A stretch of DNA of 64,000 bases from Gimesia fumaroli (GCF_007754425.1 NZ_CP037452.1:1808564-1872563), one strand, 5' to 3'; shown: positions 1 through 8,428, counted from the first letter of the stretch. Notes: a model not told the origin generated them from the sequence alone. Numbers and translations: made by a program.

Positions 1-2
1 TG

Positions 3-1748
3 GCGCAGCTTTCTCTGGCAGTCCCGACAGAACAGGCAGCCTTATATTTGATTCGCTATCTGAAAAATGAGCAGATCGATCAGGGGCAATTGCCCGGTTA
101 CTTCCGGCACATCGTACGATACTTACCGGCGGAAAAGCTGCCTGAGTTAATTCAACTGGCGCGGACCAAGTTGGCGAACAACATCGATCTGCAGGTCGAA
201 ATCATGAAAGCTGTTCTGCAGGGTTATCGACAGAAGGGACTTTCCATCGATAATTCTCTGTCTGACTGGGCGGTCGTATTGACGGGAGAATTATTCAAAG
301 CGATTGAGAAACAGCCTCTGCAGTGGATGAACTTTTCATTGAATGAGGATGCCAAAATCAATCCTTGGGTAGTGCAGCAGCGCGCGTCAGCGGATGGGAA
401 CAAGGCGTCTCCTTTTTTCTGTAGTCTACCCGCGGGAGAACGGTCGACCGGGCGTCTGGTGTCGCAGACGTTTACGATTCCGGCCCAACTGGAATTTTTT
501 ATCGCAGGACATGTCGGTTTTCCCAAGCAGCCAAACAATCGTCGGAATTATGTGCAGTTGAAGCGATCGAAGGATCAGAGTGTCATCAAACAGGTCACCG
601 CGCCACGCAACGACCTGGCCCAGAAAATCAGCTGGGACCTAAAGAATGTTGTTGGAGAGCAAGGTTATCTGGAGATTGTCGACAGTGATACCGGCAGAGC
701 ATATGCCTGGATGGCTGTTGGACGTTTTCAACCGGCTGTCGTGGAAGTGCCCCGCATCGGTTTGCAGCAGCAGGCCCAACGCATTTCAGCTGCTGCTGAG
801 TTGGCACGCGATTTTCGCATTGGTGCAGCCCGGGAGCCACTGGCGGTGTTATTGTCTGCGGAACGACTTGATCCGAGGGCCCGCAATCATCTGGCACTGG
901 CTTTGATGATGCTGGATGGGACGGATGCATTTCTGCCGCTGTTTCCATTGCCAACCAGCCAGGATGCTGCCAGCGGGCAGTTTCAGGCGGCAGTGATTGA
1001 TGCGGTGATCAAGCAGAACACCGATCAGGTTGAAGCACTATTGAAACAGGCCTTTAAAACCTATCCATCTCGCCTGCAGACTCAACTGGCGGAGACGCTC
1101 ACCAGGCAACCGCAGGGAGCCGCACAACTGGTGGCGTATGCAGAGCAGGGTATAGTCTCTCCTCAACTGCTGACTGAGCCGGCGATTCAGAATCAGCTAC
1201 AGCAGGCGACCGATCCGAATTTGAAAAAACGTTTGCAGAAATTAATCAGCGCGTTGCCGCCCCGTGAGAAAAAGACACAGGAGAATATTGCCACGCATTT
1301 GAAATCACATAAGTCTTTTAAGATCTCGCTCGAAAATGGAAAGACGGTATTTGAAAAAAATTGTGCCGTCTGTCATCAACTGGCGGGCAAGGGGGCTTTG
1401 GTCGGTCCGCAGTTAGACGGGATAGGCAATCGGGGTCTGGAACGATTGCTGGAAGATGTACTCGATCCGAACCGGTCGGTGGATATCAATTTCCGCACGA
1501 CGACGATTTTGACAGATGAAGGGCGTCTCTTTTCAGGCCTGAAACGCCGTGAAGAGGGGGCCGTGCTGGTGTTCGTCGACAATAAAGGGAAAGAGTTTAC
1601 AATTTCCAAAGAGGAGATCGATGAACAAAAACAGTCGCCGCTTTCATTAATGCCGGCCAATCTGCTGGAAATTCTCTCGCCGCAGCAATTGCATGATCTG
1701 CTGGCGTATCTGCTGCAGAGTACCCAGAAAACAACTGCAGCTCATTAG
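3..1748 (+). CDS. PVC-type heme-binding (cytochrome c) protein, 5' end outside the window
   Basis: The frame is open through the left edge, so only the C-terminal ~580 residues are seen; the TTG at 48 is internal, not a start. The last ~130 residues form a cytochrome c-like module: a CAVCH heme-binding motif is encoded at 1362-1376, followed by a GPQLDGIGNRG segment and an LEDVLDPNRSVD segment. This matches the C-terminal heme domain of large planctomycete/verrucomicrobial proteins (TIGR02603 type), which usually follow a beta-propeller dehydrogenase-like part and HEAT-like helices. The ~400 residues before it are helical and lack an obvious catalytic motif. By family it is likely an exported redox or sugar-oxidising protein; the substrate cannot be read here. 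The gene ends in TAG, 56 bp before a secreted metallohydrolase gene on the same strand, so co-transcription is possible. Confidence 0.85.
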   Translation, partial: AQLSLAVPTEQAALYLIRYLKNEQIDQGQLPGYFRHIVRYLPAEKLPELIQLARTKLANNIDLQVEIMKAVLQGYRQKGLSIDNSLSDWAVVLTGELFKAIEKQPLQWMNFSLNEDAKINPWVVQQRASADGNKASPFFCSLPAGERSTGRLVSQTFTIPAQLEFFIAGHVGFPKQPNNRRNYVQLKRSKDQSVIKQVTAPRNDLAQKISWDLKNVVGEQGYLEIVDSDTGRAYAWMAVGRFQPAVVEVPRIGLQQQAQRISAAAELARDFRIGAAREPLAVLLSAERLDPRARNHLALALMMLDGTDAFLPLFPLPTSQDAASGQFQAAVIDAVIKQNTDQVEALLKQAFKTYPSRLQTQLAETLTRQPQGAAQLVAYAEQGIVSPQLLTEPAIQNQLQQATDPNLKKRLQKLISALPPREKKTQENIATHLKSHKSFKISLENGKTVFEKNCAVCHQLAGKGALVGPQLDGIGNRGLERLLEDVLDPNRSVDINFRTTTILTDEGRLFSGLKRREEGAVLVFVDNKGKEFTISKEEIDEQKQSPLSLMPANLLEILSPQQLHDLLAYLLQSTQKTTAAH

Positions 1749-1804
1749 TGGTTGGGGGTTCTGTAATTGCATTCAAACCGATTTTTTGAAAGTCGCTCTG
1801 TACT

Positions 1805-3877
1805 ATGAAGCTTAGATTATTTCTTTCGGCGTTGATGTCTTTGGCAATAGCCGGAGCTGTGATTGCAGAAGAGTCTGTGATTGTCACTTCAAAATTGACT
1901 CACCTGCGCAATTCGGGCGATCGTGAGTGGGCTACGTTTCCGGAAACGGGCCAGAAGAAAGAGTTGTCAATTCCGTTTGAGGCGAAAGTGAACCAAAGGG
2001 AAGGCACGCTATTATTACGACAGCAGGATGTAAAACAGACCTGGAATGTCGAACTGAACGGCACCGTGCTCGGGAAACTGGTTCCGGATGCCAACGATCA
2101 GCAACTGCTGCTGAAGGTTCCTCCCAAAACAGTGAAAGCAGGGAAAAATCAATTACGCATCTATCAGGCGGGGAAGCAGATTGCCGATGATATTCGTGTC
2201 GGAGAAATCGTCTACTTTGATGAACCCAAGAGGGACGTTTTATCGGAGGCGCAACTATCGATTGAAGTCGTGGACGGGAAATCCGACAAGCCGCTTCCCT
2301 GTCGCGTTACCATTGTGAATACTGACAAGACTCTAGTGGCAACGACGGCTGAGTCAAACGAACGGCAGGCAGTTCGGACCGGCGTGATCTATCTCAGTGA
2401 AGGAAAAACGCAATTCCATATGCCGGCGGTGCACTATACCATCGTGGCCGGGCGGGGTTTTGAATACGGTATTGATTTTCGACCGATTCAGTTAGCTGCC
2501 GGGGAAAAGAAAAAGGTTCAGCTTAAGATCAACCGTGAAGTGGACACCATGGGGTATGTCAGCAGTGATACGCACATTCACACGCTGACGCACTCGGGGC
2601 ACGGCGACTGTTCGATGGCCGAGCGAATGATTACGCTGGCAGGCGAGCAGATTGAGTTTCCCATCGCCACCGATCACAACAAGCAGATCGATTACGAACC
2701 GTTATCTCGAAAATTAAAGGTGCGACGTTACTTTACACCCGTCATTGGAAACGAAGTCACCACAAAGTGGGGCCACTTTAATGTGTTTCCCGTTCAGGCG
2801 GAGGGGCCGATTCCCGATTATAAACTCTCCGCCTGGAATGAAATCTTCGACAGTATCTACGAGACACCGAACGTCAAAGTGGCGATTTTGAATCATGCGC
2901 GTGACATTCACTCTAAGTATCGCCCCTTTGACCGCAAGAATCATCTGAGTCAAACCGGCGAAAATCTGGATGGTTGGCGCTTGCGGGCAAACGCGATGGA
3001 AATCATCAATTCGGGCGCGACCCAAACCGATTTCATGCAGCTGTATCACGACTGGTTTGGCGCGCTGAACCGGGGAACGTTCTTAACGCCGGTGGGCTGC
3101 AGCGATTCGCATGATGTGAGCCGCTATATCGTGGGGCAGGCGCGGACATATATTCAAACAGAAGACAAAGATCCGTCGAAGATTAATGTAGGTCAGACCA
3201 TTCAAAACTTTGTGGACGGCAAGGTGCTACTTTCTTACGGCCTGTTCACGCAGATCAAGGTCAATGGCAAATATGGGCCGGGGGAACTGGTGCCTGCCTC
3301 TGACGATCTCAAAGTCAGTCTCACCGTTTCGGGACCGTCGTGGGTGACGGCGGATCAGATCAGCCTGTATGCGAACGGGGAATTGATTCGTAGAGAAGAT
3401 ATTCAATCGAAAGATCAGGGAGGTGTGAAATGGCAGGGGACGTGGAAGCTCAAGCAGTTTCCTCACGATTGTCATCTGGTGGCGATTGCGACAGGACCCG
3501 GCGTATCAGACGCTTATTGGCCGCTTGCAAAACCGTATCAGCCGGATTCTCCCGAATTTCAATCTCATGTGGTTGGATCGACGGGCGCGGTCTGGATTGA
3601 TACGGACGGCGATGGTAAAAAAACACCCGCGTATGCCTATGCAGAACGACTGGTGAAAGAGCACAAAGGGAATCTCAATGCACTGCTGAAAAGTCTGGCG
3701 AACTATGATCTGGCGGTATCGCAGCAGGTGGCCAGTCTGCTCAGGGCTGACGGGAAATCTCCCTTCGATCCTGAACTGACAAAATTACTGCAAGACGCCG
3801 CCAAGCAGGTTCAGATCGGATTTGCACTCTATGGGGAAGCATGGCGTGCCAGTCAAATCGCCCGTAGTACCAATTAG
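1805..3877 (+). CDS. Secreted CehA/McbA-like (PHP-type) metallohydrolase
   Basis: A 690-residue protein with an N-terminal signal peptide (charged start, hydrophobic stretch, cleavage near residue 21 after IAEE-like sequence). The central part holds a PHP-like metal site: DTHIHTLTHSGHGD near residue 255, an ATDHN motif near 283 and GCSDSHD near 433. These His/Asp clusters match the CehA/McbA metallohydrolase family, whose founding members hydrolyse esters such as carbaryl; environmental members mostly have unknown substrates. The N-terminal ~230 residues look beta-rich and probably form carbohydrate-binding or Ig-like modules. No clear Shine-Dalgarno precedes the ATG. The gene follows a cytochrome-domain gene on the same strand and converges with a sialidase gene only 5 bp downstream. 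Family assignment is fairly firm; substrate unknown. Confidence 0.85.
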   Translation: MKLRLFLSALMSLAIAGAVIAEESVIVTSKLTHLRNSGDREWATFPETGQKKELSIPFEAKVNQREGTLLLRQQDVKQTWNVELNGTVLGKLVPDANDQQLLLKVPPKTVKAGKNQLRIYQAGKQIADDIRVGEIVYFDEPKRDVLSEAQLSIEVVDGKSDKPLPCRVTIVNTDKTLVATTAESNERQAVRTGVIYLSEGKTQFHMPAVHYTIVAGRGFEYGIDFRPIQLAAGEKKKVQLKINREVDTMGYVSSDTHIHTLTHSGHGDCSMAERMITLAGEQIEFPIATDHNKQIDYEPLSRKLKVRRYFTPVIGNEVTTKWGHFNVFPVQAEGPIPDYKLSAWNEIFDSIYETPNVKVAILNHARDIHSKYRPFDRKNHLSQTGENLDGWRLRANAMEIINSGATQTDFMQLYHDWFGALNRGTFLTPVGCSDSHDVSRYIVGQARTYIQTEDKDPSKINVGQTIQNFVDGKVLLSYGLFTQIKVNGKYGPGELVPASDDLKVSLTVSGPSWVTADQISLYANGELIRREDIQSKDQGGVKWQGTWKLKQFPHDCHLVAIATGPGVSDAYWPLAKPYQPDSPEFQSHVVGSTGAVWIDTDGDGKKTPAYAYAERLVKEHKGNLNALLKSLANYDLAVSQQVASLLRADGKSPFDPELTKLLQDAAKQVQIGFALYGEAWRASQIARSTN

Positions 3878-3882
3878 TTTTT

Positions 3883-4959
3883 CTACTTCTGAAACGCGGC
3901 AAGAGGCGTGCGTACAAAAAAGACGCCGGGACCACCATCCTGTTTGGGATCGAGATCAAAGAACAGCGTACCCAGTGTGTGCTCGTCAATTTGAATCGTG
4001 CGTGGCCAGCCACGACCTTTGATCGGACGCCCCGGGTTATAGATGATCACGGGATTCGTTTTGTCCCAGGTCTTGCCAGCATCATGCGAGAGTGTCAGTT
4101 CGAACGCCCATTCATCATCGCGTCCCACGCCATACAGAATGGAGGTCAGCACCAGGGTTCCGTTTTTCAGCACCGTCAAATCATAACCGGCGACGCCGAA
4201 GTAGGGGAGATTATTCAGCGCCTGCCAGCTTTGTCCCTGATCGCTGGAACGCAGGCCGTATACCATCTGTTCCGGCTTACCAACGGGGACAGGAGAACTG
4301 GCTTGCGGTGCGCCGCTGATGAACGTTCCGTTGGCCGTCTGCACGAGCGGCACCATGCCATGATTTCGGCCGTCACCAAACGGGAAGACGGAATTGGTTT
4401 TGCGATGATAAATCACCGTGCGGTCATAAAAGGGGCAGACCCAGCGGTCGGCATCGAGTTCGAGAATGGGATGCCGCAGACAGGTATAGTTGGTTAAGTG
4501 TGCCAGGGGGATTTCAGTAACGGGAGACCAGGTGATGCCATGATCTTTGGAAGTGCAAAACTGCGGCACGCGCCAACGGAGATCACCTTCTACACGGTAA
4601 CAGGACCAGTGCAAAACAATTTCGCCGTTCTTGAGAGTGGTGAGTGAGCCGGGATAAATCGAGCAGTCTTTAATCGTCGGAATGGGTTTGCTCGTCGACC
4701 AGTGCAAGCCGCCATCGGTGGAACGAGAAAGTAGTAGTTCTTCGCCGCCGCCCCCGTTTTCGTTATAAACCGCCAGCAGATCGCCGTTGGCGGCGCGGCA
4801 GAGGGCCGGGTGAATGTGTCCGCTGATCACAGTACACACACGAATGGGAGCGGAAGGTGATTTTTCTGCAGAATGTGATTCTGCAAGTACAGGGGAGAGG
4901 CATACGGGCAGGATGCCGAGAAATAACAGGAGCAGGTGAATAAGAGAGCGGCGATGCAT
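3883..4959 (-). CDS. Secreted exo-sialidase/BNR-repeat family protein
   Basis: A 358-residue exported protein. Residues 1-26 form a typical signal peptide (MHRRSL, then Leu-rich, ending VLAES). Four Asp-box (BNR) motifs of the form S-x-D-x-G-x-x-W are visible near residues 80-87, 137-144, 238-245 and 291-298, which is the hallmark of a six-bladed sialidase beta-propeller. Planctomycetes carry many such proteins, thought to act on host or algal glycans in the periplasm or outside the cell; true sialidase activity is not certain because the family also contains other glycosidases. GGAGG lies about 14 bp upstream of the ATG. The gene is convergent with the metallohydrolase gene, with almost no spacer and no visible terminator between them. 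Confidence 0.85.
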   Translation of the reverse strand: MHRRSLIHLLLLFLGILPVCLSPVLAESHSAEKSPSAPIRVCTVISGHIHPALCRAANGDLLAVYNENGGGGEELLLSRSTDGGLHWSTSKPIPTIKDCSIYPGSLTTLKNGEIVLHWSCYRVEGDLRWRVPQFCTSKDHGITWSPVTEIPLAHLTNYTCLRHPILELDADRWVCPFYDRTVIYHRKTNSVFPFGDGRNHGMVPLVQTANGTFISGAPQASSPVPVGKPEQMVYGLRSSDQGQSWQALNNLPYFGVAGYDLTVLKNGTLVLTSILYGVGRDDEWAFELTLSHDAGKTWDKTNPVIIYNPGRPIKGRGWPRTIQIDEHTLGTLFFDLDPKQDGGPGVFFVRTPLAAFQK

Positions 4960-5234
4960 GAGAGAAGCAGGCCTCCGTTAACAGAGGAACATTTTTCGGA
5001 AGAAAACAGGTGTGCCCTACGATCCTGTTTACCCTGTCGCGTGTCAGACTTCAACAGAGACGTGAAATTGACGGAAAGTTAAGCAGGTTTTTGGCTTTCA
5101 AGTCTCAATGCTTTGACAGCCTTACAGGTCTCCAGTAAGCTATCAGCCATTCACCTCACGAACATTTCAAGGCGGGAAATCAGTTCAATCCGCATTGGGA
5201 CGATGTGTGATAAATATCAACCAGAAAACAACTT

Positions 5235-5308
5235 GGGGCCGTAGCTCAATCGGTTAGAGCAGCAAACTCATAATTTGTTGGTTACAGGTTCGAGTCCTGT
5301 CGGCCCTA
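5235..5308 (+). tRNA. tRNA-Met (anticodon CAT)
   Basis: A 74-nt cloverleaf folds by eye: a 7-bp acceptor stem (GGGGCCG with CGGCCCT, first pair G-T), D-stem GCTC/GAGC, anticodon stem GCAAA/TTTGT around the loop CTCATAA with anticodon CAT at 5269-5271, a 5-nt variable loop, T-stem ACAGG/CCTGT with loop TTCGAGT, and discriminator A. CCA is not encoded. The first acceptor pair is not the C-A mismatch usual for initiator tRNA, so elongator Met is most likely; a lysidine-modified Ile(CAT) tRNA cannot be excluded by eye. The 3' 16 bp are repeated 3.1 kb downstream, marking it as an integration target. Confidence 0.93.
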
Positions 5309-5754
5309 TTTACGCAATTCGCACTCTCTCGCATCTCCTCGCAAGCCTCTGATTCACAATGACTTACATCATTCTCTGCTTTTTCGGTTTGCGAGCCTAA
5401 TCTAGTGTAAACAGCACTGTACTGCACCGGATTCTGCACCGCTTTTTCGAAGTCCGATTCCCTTACCTGCAAATAACTTTGCAACGCTACATTGGGGGAA
5501 TTTCCCAGCCAGGCGACCACTGTTTGGATCGGGAGGCTTTCCGTCAATTCGGTCTCTCTACTTGAGCGTAGGTTCTGAAATGGCTTAGGCCATGGAACGA
5601 GACCAGCCCGCTTAATGATCTTGTGAAACGTCGTTCTCAGGTTCTCGCTTCTGATCCGGTGCTTTGCAATCACATATTCTGAGGGAGTCTCATCTAAAGA
5701 GAAGAAGCATTGATCAAGGTACGGTCTGAGTTCAGGGAAGCTGGCTTTCGGGGA
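5254..5754 (-). pseudogene. Tyrosine recombinase/integrase, C-terminal half only
   Basis: Read leftward, the frame gives a product with ELRPYLDQCF, then NLRTTFHKIIKRAGL, NLRSSRETELTESL, VAWLGNSP and a final LQSYLQV. This matches the catalytic C-terminal domain common in planctomycete integrases: the RSSRETE segment carries a catalytic Arg and the SYLQV Tyr is the likely nucleophile. A TGA directly precedes the recognisable part at 5755-5757, and no N-terminal arm-binding or core-binding domain follows upstream, so the gene is 5'-truncated. The frame has no good start (GTG at 5673 is internal to the homologous region). The 3' end runs antisense through the tRNA-Met gene before stopping at 5254-5256, so its last ~18 residues are encoded by the attachment site. 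Confidence 0.8.
5292..5307 (+). repeat. attL-like direct repeat inside tRNA-Met 3' end
   Basis: The 16 bases GAGTCCTGTCGGCCCT cover part of the T loop, the 3' T-stem and the 3' acceptor strand. They recur exactly at 8413-8428 in the same orientation, as expected for attachment-site cores left by tRNA-targeting tyrosine recombinases. Confidence 0.75.
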
Positions 5755-5824
5755 TCAGCCTAGCCGCGTGTTATTTGTCTTACAAAACCTGTTTAAGCTG
5801 TGTTGTCATCTGAAAGGTGATTCA

Positions 5825-6676
5825 TCAATGATTTGGATTCTGCATATCTGAAAGCAGTTTTTCTGTAATCTCTTCTTGCTTCCAATCTTCTTTGGCTGGC
5901 CTAAAAAAGATGCTTTTGAACTCCCCTCCTCTGAAATTCATATAAAATATTAGATTCCAGCATTGATCATCCATCGACTTAAAATTCAGTGTGCACTGAT
6001 ATTCGCCGTTCAATTCTCCCTTAGTCCAAAAACTCAAGATACCTTGATTACCCTCTCCTGTCATTTTGTGAAACCGAGGGGTTTCGAAAAATATCTCCTC
6101 GCCATAACGCATGAAGATAGCGTCTTTTATGTCCCTCCCTGCATTCTCATATTTCCAATACCACAGCACCGTGTCTCCAGCTCGCTTTTGTTCTGTGATC
6201 TCTTTCTGAATAAAATGAGGTAGCATTGATTTGCGGTATTCCGCCTGCTCTATTCTTGAGTTGACTTTCAGTATTTGTAACTGCTCATCCATAATACCGC
6301 AGTTCTTCTGGTGTGCTTCACGCGTGAGCTTTAGTTCCTCCCTGGTATCCTGCAGCTCTTTCCGCTGCAGTGACAATTCATGTCTCTATAGCAAGATCGT
6401 GTAAATGATCCCAGCGAAAGCCAGCCCTGAGAACAGGGTGTTAACCGCACCGAACATATCACCGAATCTGGCCCGCTCTTCTGTGCTGTCGATATACGAT
6501 ATTCCCTGCCACATTACCAAGAATATGAACAACACGAAGTTAAGTAGTAAAAAAAAGATTCCCCAGCTTAGGCGTTTGTCTTCAAACAGGAACTCATGCC
6601 AAGGCTTGACCTCTTTTTTAACTCGACGCTCTCTGGCGTCTGGATCATCCTGATCTATTTCTACCGGCTCATTCAC
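5825..6676 (-). pseudogene. Membrane/coiled-coil protein interrupted by in-frame TAG
   Basis: Two open segments in one frame are separated only by a TAG at 6386-6388. The first (from GTG 6676) encodes ~96 residues with two hydrophobic segments (WGIFFLLLNFVLFIFLVMW and TLFSGLAFAGIIYTILL). The second continues with RHELSLQRKELQDTREELKLTREAH, a coiled coil, and a ~130-residue soluble domain ending near 5825. The bacterial family has this exact order: two TM helices, FGAVNTLFSGLAFAG, then LLQREEL-type coiled coil. The stop sits where Gln (CAG) is expected, so a single C-to-T change explains it. Its GTG overlaps the TGA of the LexA-like gene, suggesting translational coupling. It is either a fresh pseudogene, a readthrough gene or two separate polypeptides. 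Function unknown. Confidence 0.75.
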
Positions 6677-6918
6677 GATACATCCCCGCAGAGCTGAATT
6701 CGCAGATTTTCGATTACCTCAATACCTCTTGGCATCGTCTCCAGTCGCTTCAGATGCCCTTTCTGCTCCAGTGCTTTCAGATGGTCGGCAACGCCGTTGG
6801 TGGAACGGATACCGAAAGCAGAGGCGATTTCTCGGACTGTGGGTGAGAATCCCGTTTTGGCGCGATAGACACGAATAAAACTCAATATGGTTTGTTGTTT
6901 TGCCGTTAATCGTTTCAT
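6673..6918 (-). CDS. LexA-type winged-helix DNA-binding protein without peptidase domain
   Basis: The 81-residue product from ATG 6918 begins MKRLTAKQQTILSFI and continues with SPTVREIASAFGI and NGVADHLKALEQKGHL, the classic N-terminal winged helix of LexA. The C-terminal S24 self-cleavage domain (Ser/Lys dyad) is absent, so it should bind DNA but cannot be inactivated by RecA-stimulated autoproteolysis. A longer start at ATG 7023 (116 aa) has a better Shine-Dalgarno (AAGGAA, 8 bp away), but its extra 35 residues are not part of the LexA fold; ATG 6918 has GAAGAG 7-8 bp upstream. It overlaps the next gene by 4 bp (GTGA). Within a tRNA-bound element it is most likely the element's regulator. 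Confidence 0.8.
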   Translation of the reverse strand: MKRLTAKQQTILSFIRVYRAKTGFSPTVREIASAFGIRSTNGVADHLKALEQKGHLKRLETMPRGIEVIENLRIQLCGDVS

Positions 6919-7291
6919 TGGATTGTCTCTTCTGAAAGGAAAAGATCTGGAGCTGCGAAACTGCAGACCGAGTTCAAATTCTGCCAGACTCCCTGCAGCA
7001 GTGCCAGCTTTAAAAGTCGTCATAAGTGCGATTTCCTTAAGGGGGACAGGCAGGGGGAGTCCCCTGACATATTGCACAACTACTTATATAGTTGCAGTGA
7101 TACTCGTAATTTATTGGACATAGCATCTTATATTCGGGAAGATGGCAACTGCAAACTTGGTGCAAAAAACGTGATACTGAAGAAGTTCAAAATACAAGTT
7201 TTTTTTCAGCAACTGCTAAAAAACTACAGATTATCGTGAGGCATAACCAACTAAGTAAACAGGAATATTCACAAGCCTGAAAGGGAATAGG

Positions 7292-8290
7292 ATGAAAAAG
7301 TTTTTGTTGGCAGCAGTTTTGGTGGTATTAGCCTCTGGGACAAGTTATGGACAGATTCGGGGTGTTCAGGCGGGTAGTGCTGATGCTTTGCAGAGATTGG
7401 CTGAACATAGGGCATTGATGAATGCTCAAAGACAAGTATCTGGTCAATTATCTGTTTCTGGTTTGAAAGTAGGTGCGAAGGGAGTGCCAACTTTTATAGA
7501 TGCTAAAGTGATGCAAGTCATTGATGAAAAAAATATGTTAGTTGGTATCGAAGATTCACGAGTGGGCAAGGGACGGTATTCGACATGGGTTATGTTAAAA
7601 TGTCCAACCCAAGGAATTACAGATGGTCAGTTTTGGAGAGGCGGCGGCTGGAAAGATGTAGCAGGTTCAAGTGCCCTTAGTGTTACCGGTACGACTACAT
7701 ACGTGACAGCTATTGGTGCCACAAAAACAGTGCTTGTTCTCGAACCAATGAGCAAAGAAGAAGCAGATAAACTTGCTGCAGAGGAAGCATTGTATCGAAA
7801 TTGGAGAATTGGAAAAAATGTACTATCAGGTAAGTTTATTGAGCACAAAGGTGGGGATGTTTATATTCAAGAACGGGGAAAAGATAAACCACAAAAAGTC
7901 CGATTCAGTGAGCTTAGCATACCTGATCGAAAATGGGTTCGATCTGAATCGAAACGTCGTAGGATAATTTCACTCAAGAAAAACACCGATAAGAAGTCAG
8001 AAAGTGGCCAGAGTAATTCAGAGACACCTGATACCGTCTTATTAAATTGGCATAATGACACTTACAAGGTTACTGTTCGACAAACTGGTAAAGATTCCTG
8101 GGAAGAGGTTCAGGACGCTACAGGTAAGGTTGTATGGAAATACTCAGAAAAATCCAGAAATAAAGAATTTGTCGAATTGTATTGCCCCAAACGCAAATAT
8201 GAGGTTCGCCTGCTCAACAAACGCATGGAGTTAAAAAAAGATGGCAAATGGATATGGGTTGCTGACGGGCATTGGGAATCCAAAGAATAA
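7292..8290 (+). CDS. Secreted SHD1-domain protein, island cargo
   Basis: A 332-residue exported protein. Residues 1-20 are a clean signal peptide (MKKFLLAAVLVVLASG, then SYGQ). Residues ~65-155 form a beta-rich domain of unknown type. Residues ~168-218 (YRNWRIGKNVLSGKFIEHKG, then VRFSELSIPDRKWV) resemble the SHD1 (Sla1 homology) domain found in very many planctomycete secreted proteins. A basic linker (SKRRR, then KKNTDKK) leads to a C-terminal ~90-residue beta domain with Trp repeats (WHND, WEEV, WKYS, WIWVADGHW). Base use is AT-richer than in neighbouring genes, consistent with residence on the element. GGAATAGG lies about 5 bp before the ATG. No enzyme motif is visible; the role is unknown. 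Confidence 0.8.
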   Translation: MKKFLLAAVLVVLASGTSYGQIRGVQAGSADALQRLAEHRALMNAQRQVSGQLSVSGLKVGAKGVPTFIDAKVMQVIDEKNMLVGIEDSRVGKGRYSTWVMLKCPTQGITDGQFWRGGGWKDVAGSSALSVTGTTTYVTAIGATKTVLVLEPMSKEEADKLAAEEALYRNWRIGKNVLSGKFIEHKGGDVYIQERGKDKPQKVRFSELSIPDRKWVRSESKRRRIISLKKNTDKKSESGQSNSETPDTVLLNWHNDTYKVTVRQTGKDSWEEVQDATGKVVWKYSEKSRNKEFVELYCPKRKYEVRLLNKRMELKKDGKWIWVADGHWESKE

Positions 8291-8310
8291 AAGCTGATTT
8301 GAAATGCAAG

Positions 8311-8370
8311 CTAAAAGGACGCCATTGGAATAAACTGCACCGGATTATGCACCGCATTGATTTTAAGAAT
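8311..8370 (-). pseudogene. Second integrase tail relic
   Basis: Read leftward, the segment encodes AVHNPVQF and then a stop. It matches AVQNPVQY near the end of the integrase relic at the left side; the underlying 22 bases (8334-8355 against 5421-5442) differ at one position. Nothing recognisable of the rest of the gene is present. It suggests that a second, related integrase once stood here. Confidence 0.6.
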
Positions 8371-8412
8371 CTTGTAAATTACTATCTCTGCTGTGGTTGG
8401 GCGAAACACACT

Positions 8413-8428
8413 GAGTCCTGTCGGCCCT
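8413..8428 (+). repeat. attR-like direct repeat of tRNA-Met 3' end
   Basis: GAGTCCTGTCGGCCCT is identical to 5292-5307 and followed by a T-rich stretch. No other part of a tRNA is present here, so this is a displaced tRNA tail rather than a second tRNA gene. Confidence 0.75.

Larger units (their letters stand above)
5292..8428. mobile_element. Decayed integrative element in tRNA-Met
   Basis: A 3.1-kb segment lies between two copies of the tRNA-Met 3' end (GAGTCCTGTCGGCCCT at 5292-5307 and 8413-8428). Next to the tRNA is the 3' half of a tyrosine-recombinase gene. Inside are a LexA-type DNA-binding gene, a membrane/coiled-coil gene broken by an in-frame stop, a secreted SHD1 protein and a second, very short integrase tail. 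The cargo looks AT-richer than the flanks. The layout (intact tRNA, adjacent integrase, cargo, tRNA-tail repeat) is that of a small genomic island that has lost the 5' half of its integrase and can probably no longer move by itself. Confidence 0.75.

Noticed and set aside
5254..5673. Treating the integrase frame as an intact 139-residue gene
   Set aside because: Homology continues upstream of the GTG at 5673 to a stop at 5755-5757, and N-terminal domains are missing, so it is a fragment rather than a short protein.
8413..8428. A possible second tRNA gene
   Set aside because: Only the 16-bp 3' end of a tRNA is present; no D-arm or anticodon arm precedes it. It is an attachment-site repeat.
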